Virus record (IMG/VR): IMGVR_UViG_3300030616_000006
Location: 1-44,056 of that record
From: a virus
Reading direction: 5' to 3' (one strand)
DNA length: 44,056 nucleotides
Each line of letters opens with the position of its first letter. Position 1 is the stretch's first letter. The notes beneath the pieces are model-generated. The model worked only from the letters and a program-made list of their open reading frames with translations. It made no database searches and was not told the origin of the DNA. Position numbers and translations under genes: made by a program. Positions 21,304 through 27,337 of the stretch are shown piece by piece.

Positions 21304-22820
21304 CAACAGGGTCTACGGTGATCTGCGGTGATGCCCTGGCCGAGCTGCGAAAACTGCCGGCCGGCGCCGTCAACACCTGCGTGACGAGCCCGCCCTACTG
21401 GGGCCTGCGGGACTACGGCGTAGAGGGCCAGCTGGGCCTCGAGCGCACCCCAGAGGAATACGTGGAGCGCATGGTGGGGGTATTCAGGGAAGTGCGGCGA
21501 ATCCTTCGACCAGACGGCGTATTGTTTTTGAACTTGGGAGACTCTTACTCGGTCGGGACGAACGACGCGAAGTCATTCAGGAGGGACCGCGCTCAGGTGA
21601 ACCACGTAAGGCGGCGTGCGCCTTCTTGTGACAGCGACGACATAATCCCACAAGATTGTCCGCTGCGTGATTCGATTTGGAGCCGTCCTTGTGATGGGTG
21701 TCAAGCGGCTTCTGTTCTCCGCAGTCTGCACAACGGCCGCCCTGACGCTTCCAGATTAGACGGCGATTCACGCGACCCCAGCCTGGAGCGTATGGAATCT
21801 GCGCCCGCCCATCCTCCCACATCGGGTTCTTCTGGCCGGACACGGATTCCCCGATCCGACGACGCCACTCGGGATCAGCGGCGAAGCGGAGACCGCGTCG
21901 CCGGGCGGCTTCCCGCTTCTCGGGGGTCCACGCCTGACGGATCTTCTCCGCGACGTCAATGCGAGTGCTTGCGCTCGGATAGTCATGGGAGCGACCACGG
22001 AGAGCCTTGCTCATCTTCTTTCGATGCTCGGGAGTTCTCTCGTACGGATGAGCACAAGCACGGCATCGGCGAGACGTTTTCTTCTTCCGGTTCCCACATT
22101 GGCATAGATCGTAGTGCCTGTCCATACCGACATTCTACCATGCCGTACCACGATGTCAAGCTCAAACACAAAGACCTAGTAGGCATCCCCTGGCGCGTAG
22201 CCTTCGCCCTCCAGGCCGACGGATGGTATCTCCGAAGCGACATCATCTGGAGCAAGCCCAACCCGATGCCGGAGAGCGTGACGGACAGGCCGACAAAAAG
22301 TCACGAGTACATTTTCCTGTTGGCGAAGTCGGAACGGTACTACTACGATTCGGAGGCGATTAAGGAACCGGTGGCCGTTTCGCAGGTCGGCAGAGTTCGG
22401 GAGGACATCGTCGGTGGAAAATCTTACCTGGAACGAGGGCAGCACTCGAGGGGCGGGGTGTACCGCAGCGGGAACAAAGAGCGGAAGGCAGCAACGGAGA
22501 GGGGATGTCCACGCGAAGGCGTATGTGGATCTGTGCCGTGGGAAGACGATGGGCATGGCCGCAACAAACGAACCGTCTGGACCGTCACCACCAAGCCGTT
22601 CAAGGACGCTCACTTTGCCGTGTTCCCTCCCGACCTCATCAAGCCCTGCATTCTGGCCGGGTGCCCAAAGGGCGGCACGGTACTTGACCCTTTCGGCGGC
22701 TCGGGAACAACTGGCCTGGTGGCGAAGGAATGCGGGTGTGAGTACGTCCTGATCGAACTGAACCCGGACTACTGCGACATGTCCCACAAGCGTATTCGGC
22801 AGGAGGTATTCGATTTTTGA
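21300..22820 (+). CDS. DNA methyltransferase (beta-class, SPPY) with a 184-codon insertion antisense to an HNH gene
   Basis: 506 residues, ATG 21300 overlapping the previous stop. Motif IV is T29-SPPYWG with RDYG after it. Motif I, DPFGGSGTTGLVAKE, lies near residue 464, so the order is that of beta-class N4-cytosine/N6-adenine enzymes. The stretch DLVGIPWRVAFALQADGWYL and KSHEYIFLLAKS are typical. Between LNLGDSY (residue 83) and HDVKLKHKDLVGIPW (residue 282), where relatives have a short variable linker, about 190 Ser/Arg-rich residues are encoded by the strand opposite to an HNH endonuclease gene, without breaking the frame. Activity may survive if the extra loop is tolerated. Confidence 0.82.
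   Translation: MTTGSTVICGDALAELRKLPAGAVNTCVTSPPYWGLRDYGVEGQLGLERTPEEYVERMVGVFREVRRILRPDGVLFLNLGDSYSVGTNDAKSFRRDRAQVNHVRRRAPSCDSDDIIPQDCPLRDSIWSRPCDGCQAASVLRSLHNGRPDASRLDGDSRDPSLERMESAPAHPPTSGSSGRTRIPRSDDATRDQRRSGDRVAGRLPASRGSTPDGSSPRRQCECLRSDSHGSDHGEPCSSSFDAREFSRTDEHKHGIGETFSSSGSHIGIDRSACPYRHSTMPYHDVKLKHKDLVGIPWRVAFALQADGWYLRSDIIWSKPNPMPESVTDRPTKSHEYIFLLAKSERYYYDSEAIKEPVAVSQVGRVREDIVGGKSYLERGQHSRGGVYRSGNKERKAATERGCPREGVCGSVPWEDDGHGRNKRTVWTVTTKPFKDAHFAVFPPDLIKPCILAGCPKGGTVLDPFGGSGTTGLVAKECGCEYVLIELNPDYCDMSHKRIRQEVFDF
21577..22125 (-). CDS. HNH homing-type endonuclease, nested antisense in the methyltransferase gene
   Basis: 182 residues on the minus strand, ATG at 22125. The N-terminal zinc group is CQCGNRKKKTSRRCRAC. 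NUMOD3-like helices follow (TPEHRKKMSKALRGR; ESVSGQKNPMWEDG). The HNH core is RCADCGEQKPLDTHHKDG with NLVGLCRRCHKKAH. These are the standard parts of phage and intron-encoded HNH enzymes. No strong ribosome site precedes the ATG. There is no room for an intron around it, so it seems to have inserted as a bare gene into the coding sequence. Confidence 0.85.
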   Translation of the reverse strand: MDRHYDLCQCGNRKKKTSRRCRACAHPYERTPEHRKKMSKALRGRSHDYPSASTRIDVAEKIRQAWTPEKREAARRRGLRFAADPEWRRRIGESVSGQKNPMWEDGRAQIPYAPGWGRVNRRLIWKRQGGRCADCGEQKPLDTHHKDGSKSNHAADNLVGLCRRCHKKAHAALRGSPERGPS

Positions 22821-22830
22821 GCAAAAAGAT

Positions 22831-22858
22831 GCCCGGACCCAACTGCTTCCAGCCGGGC
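22831..22858 (-). terminator. Terminator for the minus-strand operon
   Basis: Read on the minus strand, GCCCGG pairs with CCGGGC across a 16-nt loop, and TTTTT follows after ATC (plus-strand AAAAA at 22823-22827). It lies 26 bases past the last minus gene, against the 3' end of the methyltransferase, so it would stop leftward transcription before it runs antisense into that gene. Confidence 0.55.
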
Positions 22859-22883
22859 CCGGGCGGCCAGGGGGAGTACTGGC

Positions 22884-23105
22884 CTATCTCATCAACGGCC
22901 TCGAACGCCTCAACGGCTTCACCGGCCTCGACACCTTCATCACCTGGATCCTCGTCGCTCCCTGCTCCCGCAGATACCGCGCGCACCCCTGCGCCATTAC
23001 CTGCGCCCTCCACGGATTCGTGTGTCTCCGACGATCCCCGTACGAGTACCACACCACCCACGTCTCCTCAGCCTCCTTCGTGACCTCCTGCTCAACGACA
23101 CTCAC
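22884..23105 (-). CDS. Small protein of unknown function, GTG start
   Basis: 73 residues on the minus strand from GTG 23105, overlapping the upstream stop (GTGA). It starts MSVVEQEVTKEAEETWVVWY and has a basic, Arg-rich C-terminus (KPLRRSRPLMR). A plus-strand ORF opposite it is Pro/Ser/Thr low complexity and is judged a shadow. It is the last gene of the operon. Confidence 0.6.
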   Translation of the reverse strand: MSVVEQEVTKEAEETWVVWYSYGDRRRHTNPWRAQVMAQGCARYLREQGATRIQVMKVSRPVKPLRRSRPLMR

Positions 23106-23335
23106 GACGCTCCTCCTTCCCGGGACACCCCGAACACCACGGCCCGCTCGCCGGCCAGGTCCGCGACCCTGTCCACCGCCTCGTCCCTCTGCTTCTTCAG
23201 CCGCGCGGATCTCCGCTTCTCATCCCGCAGCGCATGAGACACGAGGTTCCACGCACACTGAAGCTGCATGACCTCCTCGATCAGCTCCACCTTGCTCATG
23301 GCCTCCAGCTCCTTGACGGTCTTGTGCTCGCTCAT
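23102..23335 (-). CDS. Small coiled-coil protein of unknown function
   Basis: 77 residues on the minus strand, ATG 23335 (ATGA overlap with the upstream gene). The sequence KTVKELEAMSKVELIEEVMQ begins a helix that continues through RDEKRRSARLKKQRDEAVDR, a strongly charged amphipathic run. It is probably oligomeric. The overlap with both neighbours supports a true operon member. Confidence 0.65.
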   Translation of the reverse strand: MSEHKTVKELEAMSKVELIEEVMQLQCAWNLVSHALRDEKRRSARLKKQRDEAVDRVADLAGERAVVFGVSREGGAS

Positions 23336-23607
23336 GCGCCACCCGTCGCCTTGGCGATGGCGGCCCTTGCGTCCTCCATGCTACAGTGTAGGGCACAGAC
23401 AAACCCGTGCTCACACTCGCAGTCATTGTCTGCGTGTTCCAGCAGATCCTCGAGCGCCGCCAGTAGGTCTGCGTTGACGGCCTCCAACGCTTCAGCTGAT
23501 TCGGCAAGCACATACTCGCCATCTGCGCAGAAGCAATGCTCCCGCCTTCCTATTCGGTCGTGGCTCACGTTCAACCTCTTCAGCGGTCCCGGCGTATGCT
23601 CTTTCAC
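23332..23607 (-). CDS. Conserved small phage protein (HTPGP...ALEDLL type), GTG start
   Basis: 91 residues on the minus strand. GTG 23607 follows GGGGGAG of the 28-base junction repeat. It has the layout of a very common phage accessory protein: KEHTPGPLK at the start, then alternating helices ending in VNADLLAALEDLLEHAD and MEDARAAIAKATGGA. A Cys-rich loop (DCECEHGFVCALHC) is unusual for it and may bind a metal. Function unknown. Confidence 0.75.
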   Translation of the reverse strand: MKEHTPGPLKRLNVSHDRIGRREHCFCADGEYVLAESAEALEAVNADLLAALEDLLEHADNDCECEHGFVCALHCSMEDARAAIAKATGGA

Positions 23608-23609
23608 GA

Positions 23610-23637
23610 TCTCCCCCTTTGCCCTTTGCGGGCTATT
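23610..23637 (-). repeat. 28-bp junction repeat, copy 1
   Basis: Identical to 23914-23941. On the minus strand it reads through a small hairpin (GCCC-GCAAA-GGGC) and then GGGGGAGA, the ribosome site of the next gene, so it is a portable stem-plus-ribosome-site unit. Confidence 0.85.
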
Positions 23638-23911
23638 TCCTTATTTGACGGTCATTTGACAACAGCGCTTTAGCATCTACCAGCCAAGCACTTAGTATTT
23701 GATCGCCTTCAGCATTGGCAATTTCTACCCTTGCGATTGCTTCTCTCAAGCATAACTCCAAGCATTTGATGTGTGCCAGCAGAAATCGAACGTCGTGGTT
23801 CTTCCATGCGAGATCAGTCAGGGAGTCCCCCTCATTCTCGCATCCCTGATCATATTCGAGCCTTGCGATAACCCCCTCCATGCTCTCGCGCTGGTCATAT
23901 TCTTTACTCAT
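23633..23911 (-). CDS. Small helical protein of unknown function
   Basis: 92 residues on the minus strand, ATG 23911 preceded by GGGGGAGACG of the junction repeat. It is acidic and helical: MSKEYDQRESMEGVIARLEY, SLTDLAWKNHDVRFLLAHIK, CLELCLREAIARVEIANAEG. No family recognised. It lies between two copies of the repeat. Confidence 0.65.
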   Translation of the reverse strand: MSKEYDQRESMEGVIARLEYDQGCENEGDSLTDLAWKNHDVRFLLAHIKCLELCLREAIARVEIANAEGDQILSAWLVDAKALLSNDRQIRK

Positions 23912-23913
23912 CG

Positions 23914-23941
23914 TCTCCCCCTTTGCCCTTTGCGGGCTATT
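23914..23941 (-). repeat. 28-bp junction repeat, copy 2
   Basis: Perfect copy of 23610-23637, placed between the 23937-24119 and 23633-23911 genes. Its first bases form the end of the upstream gene and its last bases the ribosome site of the downstream one. Confidence 0.85.
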
Positions 23942-24119
23942 CCTTCTCTCTGTCTATCTTCATCACGTCCACATCGGCAATTACGTCCTTGATTGCCTCT
24001 GCCAGCCGTTTTTTCTTAGCTTCTGAGCAATCTACTACGAATAGCAGTATCGTTGCGTGCGTTGCTGTCTCAATCCGTATGCCGTACTCATCCTGTGTTA
24101 CTTGGTGCGACCATATCAT
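23937..24119 (-). CDS. Small protein of unknown function
   Basis: 60 residues on the minus strand. ATG 24119 is chosen because AAGGGGGG lies 9 bases before it; TTG 24125 in the same frame is less well spaced. Beta strands (GIRIETATHATILLFVVDC) are followed by a charged helix (SEAKKKRLAEAIKDVIADVD). No family recognised. Confidence 0.6.
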   Translation of the reverse strand: MIWSHQVTQDEYGIRIETATHATILLFVVDCSEAKKKRLAEAIKDVIADVDVMKIDREKE

Positions 24120-24148
24120 CCTCAATCACCCCCCTTCAAGTTAGTGCC

Positions 24149-24451
24149 TCAGTCTGCCAACAGTGTACTTATATCCGATATAATGGCCTTTGCTTTTGCA
24201 TCCCCTTGACTTGCCTTGTCTGTGATGTACCTGTACATGGTTGGGGCTGCTGCCATTAGGTAGGCATCCGGTTTATGAAGAACATTGCCCGCTACTGTCC
24301 ATGTGCCGCTTTTTGTTTCGACGATCCAATAGACGCGATTGTCTAGCACGGTTGCCTCACGTACTATCCAAGGGTCTGCCGTGTGGGCTTCTATAACCTT
24401 GCTGATTTCCTTCGCCAGTGTGCATGATGCCATGTCTTTTCCGTCAAGCAT
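24149..24451 (-). CDS. Small phage protein of unknown function
   Basis: 100 residues on the minus strand. ATG 24451 follows AGGGAGGGAAAT; a much longer frame reaching 24661 reads through the promoter and leader and is rejected. The sequence includes ADPWIVREATVLDNRVYWIV, TKSGTWTVAGNVLHKPDAYL and MAAAPTMYRYITDKASQGDA, that is, beta strands and then a helix with the AAAP turn common in small phage accessory proteins. It is the first full-size gene of the leftward operon. Confidence 0.7.
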   Translation of the reverse strand: MLDGKDMASCTLAKEISKVIEAHTADPWIVREATVLDNRVYWIVETKSGTWTVAGNVLHKPDAYLMAAAPTMYRYITDKASQGDAKAKAIISDISTLLAD

Positions 24452-24545
24452 ATTTCCCTCCCTGAAAGTGACCGGACCCCGGAGTGTCAACGCTTCGGGC
24501 TGTGGTGGGCTCGAGGCTCTCCGGGGTCCAGGTCGCGTTTTCCAT
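24444..24545 (-). CDS. 33-residue leader ORF of the minus operon
   Basis: ATG 24545 on the minus strand is preceded by GCGGAGGGAATCTAAG. The frame runs 33 codons (MENATWTPESLEPTTARSVD...) and ends with TGA at 24444-24446, overlapping the start of the next gene by 8 bases. It lies wholly over the paired arms of the leader structure, so its translation would melt them. A leader peptide controlling the operon, or simply a small gene, are both possible. Confidence 0.45.
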   Translation of the reverse strand: MENATWTPESLEPTTARSVDTPGSGHFQGGKYA

Positions 24546-24570
24546 CTTAGATTCCCTCCGCGTTGACACT
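24470..24570 (-). promoter_or_regulatory. Structured 5' leader of the minus operon, interleaved inverted repeats
   Basis: On the plus strand AGTGTCAACGC (24483-24493) and GCGTTGACACT (24560-24570) are an 11-bp perfect inverted repeat. GGACCCCGGAG (24474-24484) and CTCCGGGGTCC (24519-24529) are another 11-bp perfect one, extended by GACC/GGTC with one bulge. In the minus transcript the arms come in the order A, B, A', B', so the helices form a pseudoknot or alternate. The 11-bp repeat next to the -10 box could also be an operator pair. Confidence 0.6.
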
Positions 24571-24572
24571 GT

Positions 24573-24601
24573 AGTATACCCCCCAAACACCCCGAGCGCA
24601 A
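24573..24601 (-). promoter_or_regulatory. Promoter of the minus-strand operon
   Basis: On the minus strand TTGCGC (24601-24596), a 17-base spacer, then TATACT (24578-24573). The -10 box is strong and the -35 weak, similar to the rightward promoter at 24712. Transcription would start near 24566, within one arm of the leader's 11-bp inverted repeat. Confidence 0.6.
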
Positions 24602-24711
24602 GGCCAAATCCAAAATAACTTTGACCCCCTCCCGCTGACCGTAGTGCCACAAGGGACACATGTTACACCATGCCCCCTACGTGTGGGTCGGCTTCGTCGT
24701 TTTCCTGCCCC

Positions 24712-24739
24712 TTGCGTGGCCCGCAGCCTCTGGTATACT
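24712..24739 (+). promoter_or_regulatory. Extended -10 promoter of the late (packaging) module
   Basis: TTGCGT (24712-24717), 16-base spacer, then TATACT (24734-24739) with TG one base upstream (TGGTATACT), an extended -10. The predicted start near 24746 leaves a leader of about 15 bases holding CGGAGGG before ATG 24761. It is divergent to the minus-operon promoter, and the two share the TTGCG and TATACT hexamers. Confidence 0.65.
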
Positions 24740-24760
24740 TTGGCAGATCGGAGGGCCTCC

Positions 24761-25219
24761 ATGGTCGACAAAGTAGCGATCAAAAAGTCCGTCAAGACGA
24801 GTCGGGAGCTGCGGGAACAAATACTTGCCCTGCTTGACGATGGACGATACACACACCGCGAAATCGGAGATCAACTGAACTGCTCCTACCAACTTGTCGC
24901 CCAGACCCAGGCGCGGGCGACGAGGATGGAGGAAAACCAGCGTCTCACCCTGCGCGATCCAGCCACGTCGGAGCGCATCGAACATGCGCTGGTGAGGAAA
25001 CTTAGGCCGAGCATAAACCGCTTGAACGCGAAGGGCCAGAGCGCCACGGATTTCAAGAACATCTGCCAGGGCCTCGGGGTGCTGATAGACAAGGCGCGTC
25101 TGTTTGCCGACAAGAGCACGTCGAACGTGCAAAACAGATCGCTCGCGGTAGTCGTCGCGCGCCGCGCCAAGTCCGAGGATCCCAAGTCACTGAAGTCCGC
25201 AGAGACGGGCGCGGCATGA
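24761..25219 (+). CDS. Helix-turn-helix protein, terminase small subunit candidate
   Basis: 152 residues from ATG 24761, chosen because CGGAGGG and a promoter lie directly before it (a longer frame from 24644 runs through the promoter). An N-terminal helix-turn-helix (RYTHREIGDQLNCSYQLVAQ) is followed by a helical part with LGVLIDKARLFADKST. This arrangement and the position at the head of the packaging genes fit a small terminase, which recognises the pac site and loads the large subunit. A transcription regulator is the alternative. Overlaps the next gene (ATGA). Confidence 0.6.
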   Translation: MVDKVAIKKSVKTSRELREQILALLDDGRYTHREIGDQLNCSYQLVAQTQARATRMEENQRLTLRDPATSERIEHALVRKLRPSINRLNAKGQSATDFKNICQGLGVLIDKARLFADKSTSNVQNRSLAVVVARRAKSEDPKSLKSAETGAA

Positions 25220-25689
25220 TGAGCGCACGGCCCACCACGCTTGACACCGTCGCACGTGAAGCACGTGAAGCACCGCAAGCCCCGAGTTGCACGCCCGGAC
25301 ATATCGCCCCGAGTGGCACGGCTGGACATATCGGCGACCGGGTCGTCACGCCCACGACGGCCGGCGGGGACTGCGCCGACTGCGGCGGCCCACTTGGCTC
25401 ACCCTCCTACCGATGGCGCGGCGGTGCCGCGGCCCCCATCTGCCAGGCGTGTCACCTGGCGCGGCGGGCGGCGAGTGTTGCGGCGGTTCCCTCTGCTCCT
25501 GGCCTCGCTGCCCCTCCGGGTGCTACTGGTGCCTCGGCTAGCGACGCTGCCCCGGCCGGTGCGGACGGCGCGGACGCTCGCGAGGGGGGGGGAGGCGGGG
25601 GGGGTGACTTCCGAGGGCGGGATTCCGGTTATATATGCCCCACGCGCACCTCGCGTCCCGAAATCCCATCGCGACATAGGGAGCGATAG
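25216..25689 (+). CDS. Low-complexity protein with a zinc knuckle pair
   Basis: 157 residues from ATG 25216 (ATG 25219 is equally close). CADCGGPL and ICQACHLARR form a zinc ribbon near residues 53-80. The rest is Ala/Pro/Gly-rich. Two runs of eight G (25584-25591 and 25596-25603) lie in the C-terminal third and give a Gly7 stretch, a likely place for slippage or an assembly error. A second plus frame stays open across the same bases, so the exact C-terminus is uncertain. Confidence 0.5.
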   Translation: MMSARPTTLDTVAREAREAPQAPSCTPGHIAPSGTAGHIGDRVVTPTTAGGDCADCGGPLGSPSYRWRGGAAAPICQACHLARRAASVAAVPSAPGLAAPPGATGASASDAAPAGADGADAREGGGGGGGDFRGRDSGYICPTRTSRPEIPSRHRER

Positions 25690-25845
25690 ATGAAGTTAAG
25701 AGAGCAGTCCTTGAGGAACGCGGAGAGCATGAGGAGGAACAGAGACCTGTTACTTGGGGATATTCGGAGGTTGAAGGAGCGGTTGGAGCATTTGAGTCGG
25801 GAGAATCGGGAGTTAAGGACGAGGGTAAAAGCGCAGGAGGGGTAA
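25690..25845 (+). CDS. 51-residue coiled-coil protein
   Basis: ATG 25690 after AGGGAGCGATAG; TAA 25843-25845 overlaps the next ATG. The product (MKLREQSLRNAESMRRNRDL...) is one continuous leucine-zipper-like helix: LLGDIRRLKERLEHLSRENR shows Leu at heptad spacing. It is too short for automatic callers but has a good ribosome site and an overlap with the next gene. Possible scaffold-like or regulatory oligomer. Confidence 0.6.
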   Translation: MKLREQSLRNAESMRRNRDLLLGDIRRLKERLEHLSRENRELRTRVKAQEG

Positions 25846-26252
25846 TGGTACCCGGGACGTATAGTACGGTGAATCTGATGAGGAAGGCATCAACGGCATT
25901 GACGTTGATGATAAGTCGATTTCCGGAGAGTGCGTTTGCAGAGGGACCGGTACTGGAGCCGGAGATCAGGCGAGAGATAGAGGGGTTGGTCAAGGCGATG
26001 GAGTTACATTCGGCGCAGTTAAAGCGGGATAAGGTAGAGCAGAGGGAAGTGCATCATCCGACGAAGGCAGAGGGGAGAGAGGAGCGGAAGGCGACGGGAA
26101 GGAGGGGGCAGAAGAGGCGTGGGAGGAAGAAGTTTCCGACGGGAGAGGAGATGATAAGGCGGCGTGGGCCGAGGGAGAGGGGAGGTGGTCCGGTAGATGA
26201 TGGAGAAGGGGTGGGAGGTGAGGGAGAGAAGAAGCGGGAAGGGTTTTTCTAG
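25845..26252 (+). CDS. Basic protein of unknown function
   Basis: 135 residues, ATG 25845 overlapping the previous TAA, with GCAGGAGGGG upstream. The N-terminal 60 residues are a mixed helical domain. Residues 70-110 are strongly basic (GRREERK-type runs of Arg/Lys/Gly), and the C-terminus is Gly/Glu-rich. The DNA is purine-rich with AGG, CGG and GGA codons unlike the upstream terminase gene. Nucleic-acid binding is possible; no family recognised. Confidence 0.55.
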   Translation: MVPGTYSTVNLMRKASTALTLMISRFPESAFAEGPVLEPEIRREIEGLVKAMELHSAQLKRDKVEQREVHHPTKAEGREERKATGRRGQKRRGRKKFPTGEEMIRRRGPRERGGGPVDDGEGVGGEGEKKREGFF

Positions 26253-26263
26253 GAGCAGATGAG

Positions 26264-26851
26264 ATGAGTTGGCGAGACCAGCTATACGAACAGGTAATGA
26301 CGCCGGAGTTAGAGGCATCGAGGTTGGCGTTGAATAATCGTCGGCCGGGGGGATGGCGAGGGCAGCTATACGATCAGACAATGACGCCGGCATTGGAGGC
26401 ATCGAGGGATGCGTGGAAAGATCGAGAGCCGGCGGGATGGCGAGGAGGGTATCCGGAGGCGAGTGATTTATCGGGTGGAGGGAACGCCGAGTACTCGATG
26501 GTTTCGGAAGATCCGTACAGTGTTGAGAATCCGAGTGTAGGGACGGCGAGTGGACACATACCGACGGCGGCGGAGCAGGCATTGGCGTGGCAGGCGTGGA
26601 ATGCGAAGCGAGCGGGAGTGAGGAGGTTGAGGTCGCTAGGAGAGCAGGGGTACACGCAGTTACCGAATCGGATGGTAGGGCCGGGAGGAGGGATGACGCA
26701 GCAGGAGCTTTCGATGTACGCGACGCCGAGGGGAGGGAGAGAGGCAGGTGCGTTACTACCCGGGGCAGAGCAGAGCATAATGGCGAGGTATCGTCGAGAG
26801 CAGGGGCAGTTACCGAGCATCAACACGATTGCGTCGCCAGGGGTGTATTGA
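26264..26851 (+). CDS. Protein with an N-terminal tandem duplication
   Basis: 195 residues, ATG 26264 with AGGAGCAGATG upstream. Residues 2-31 and 32-62 are two copies of a W-R-x-Q-L-Y-x-Q-x-M-T-P-x-L-E-A-S-R unit. Later come AEQALAWQAWNAKRAGVRRL and a Gly-rich turn. The repeated unit (about 30 residues) is unlike known capsid proteins, so function is unknown. The neighbours are small proteins between the terminase subunits; a minor head or packaging accessory is possible. Confidence 0.6.
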   Translation: MSWRDQLYEQVMTPELEASRLALNNRRPGGWRGQLYDQTMTPALEASRDAWKDREPAGWRGGYPEASDLSGGGNAEYSMVSEDPYSVENPSVGTASGHIPTAAEQALAWQAWNAKRAGVRRLRSLGEQGYTQLPNRMVGPGGGMTQQELSMYATPRGGREAGALLPGAEQSIMARYRREQGQLPSINTIASPGVY

Positions 26852-27120
26852 TGCGTGACGGAGATGAGATGGTGTGTGACTCCTGTGGGCGTAGCATGAC
26901 GAACCTCACTGGCACCAGTGTAGTCGGGACGATAATTACTCCTGGCTTAGGAGAAGACCCGGAGATAAGAAAGACGATGGCGCAACAGTGGTCGCCTTAT
27001 CCACTGAGGGAGTATCACGTCTGCTGGGCGTGTACGCTCAAGGCGCATGGCGTTCCGGTACCGGAAATTATTTCCGAAGAAGGAGAGTCCAGTGCCGAAA
27101 GCATAGGAGGTGTGAGGTGA
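26851..27120 (+). CDS. Small zinc-ribbon protein
   Basis: 89 residues from ATG 26851, overlapping the previous stop; a longer frame from 26587 reads inside the upstream gene. CDSCGRSMTN and the later YHVCWACTLKAHG supply two CxxC knuckles 42 residues apart. It ends SESSAESIGGVR. Zinc-ribbon proteins of this size occur beside terminase genes, but the role is not known. Confidence 0.65.
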   Translation: MRDGDEMVCDSCGRSMTNLTGTSVVGTIITPGLGEDPEIRKTMAQQWSPYPLREYHVCWACTLKAHGVPVPEIISEEGESSAESIGGVR

Positions 27121-27335
27121 ACGGTGGGACGCTATTTCTCCCGCTCGACTGTCTTCGTGGTGTGTACCAGGCGATGAAGAAGGGCGCGGAAGAAAGGCAG
27201 GTGATTGAGATGGCGAGAAGAGGCAACGCGGGTCGTGGAAGCAGGGGAGCGTGCGGAGGTCGCAGAAGGAGAGATGGCAGCGGTGGAGGTGTAGGGAACC
27301 GGGGGACGGCGAGGCAGCCGAAGAAGCGGAGATAG
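27117..27335 (+). CDS. Small basic protein, GTG start
   Basis: 72 residues from GTG 27117, which overlaps the previous TGA; TAGGAGGTGAG precedes it. The N-terminus LFLPLDCLRGVYQAMKKGAE is a normal globular helix. The C-terminal 35 residues are almost only Gly, Arg and Lys (RGSRGACGGRRRRDGSGGG), as in nucleic-acid-binding tails. It ends just before the TTG start of the terminase. Confidence 0.55.
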   Translation: MNGGTLFLPLDCLRGVYQAMKKGAEERQVIEMARRGNAGRGSRGACGGRRRRDGSGGGVGNRGTARQPKKRR

Positions 27336-27337
27336 TC

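Noticed and set aside
22817-23083. Plus ORF of 88 codons after the methyltransferase
   Set aside because: Low-complexity Ser/Pro/Thr product opposite a minus-strand gene that has GTGA overlap with its operon neighbour. Start TTG only.
24149-24661. Longer version of the first minus-operon gene
   Set aside because: The extension runs through the predicted promoter and leader. ATG 24451 has a good ribosome site.
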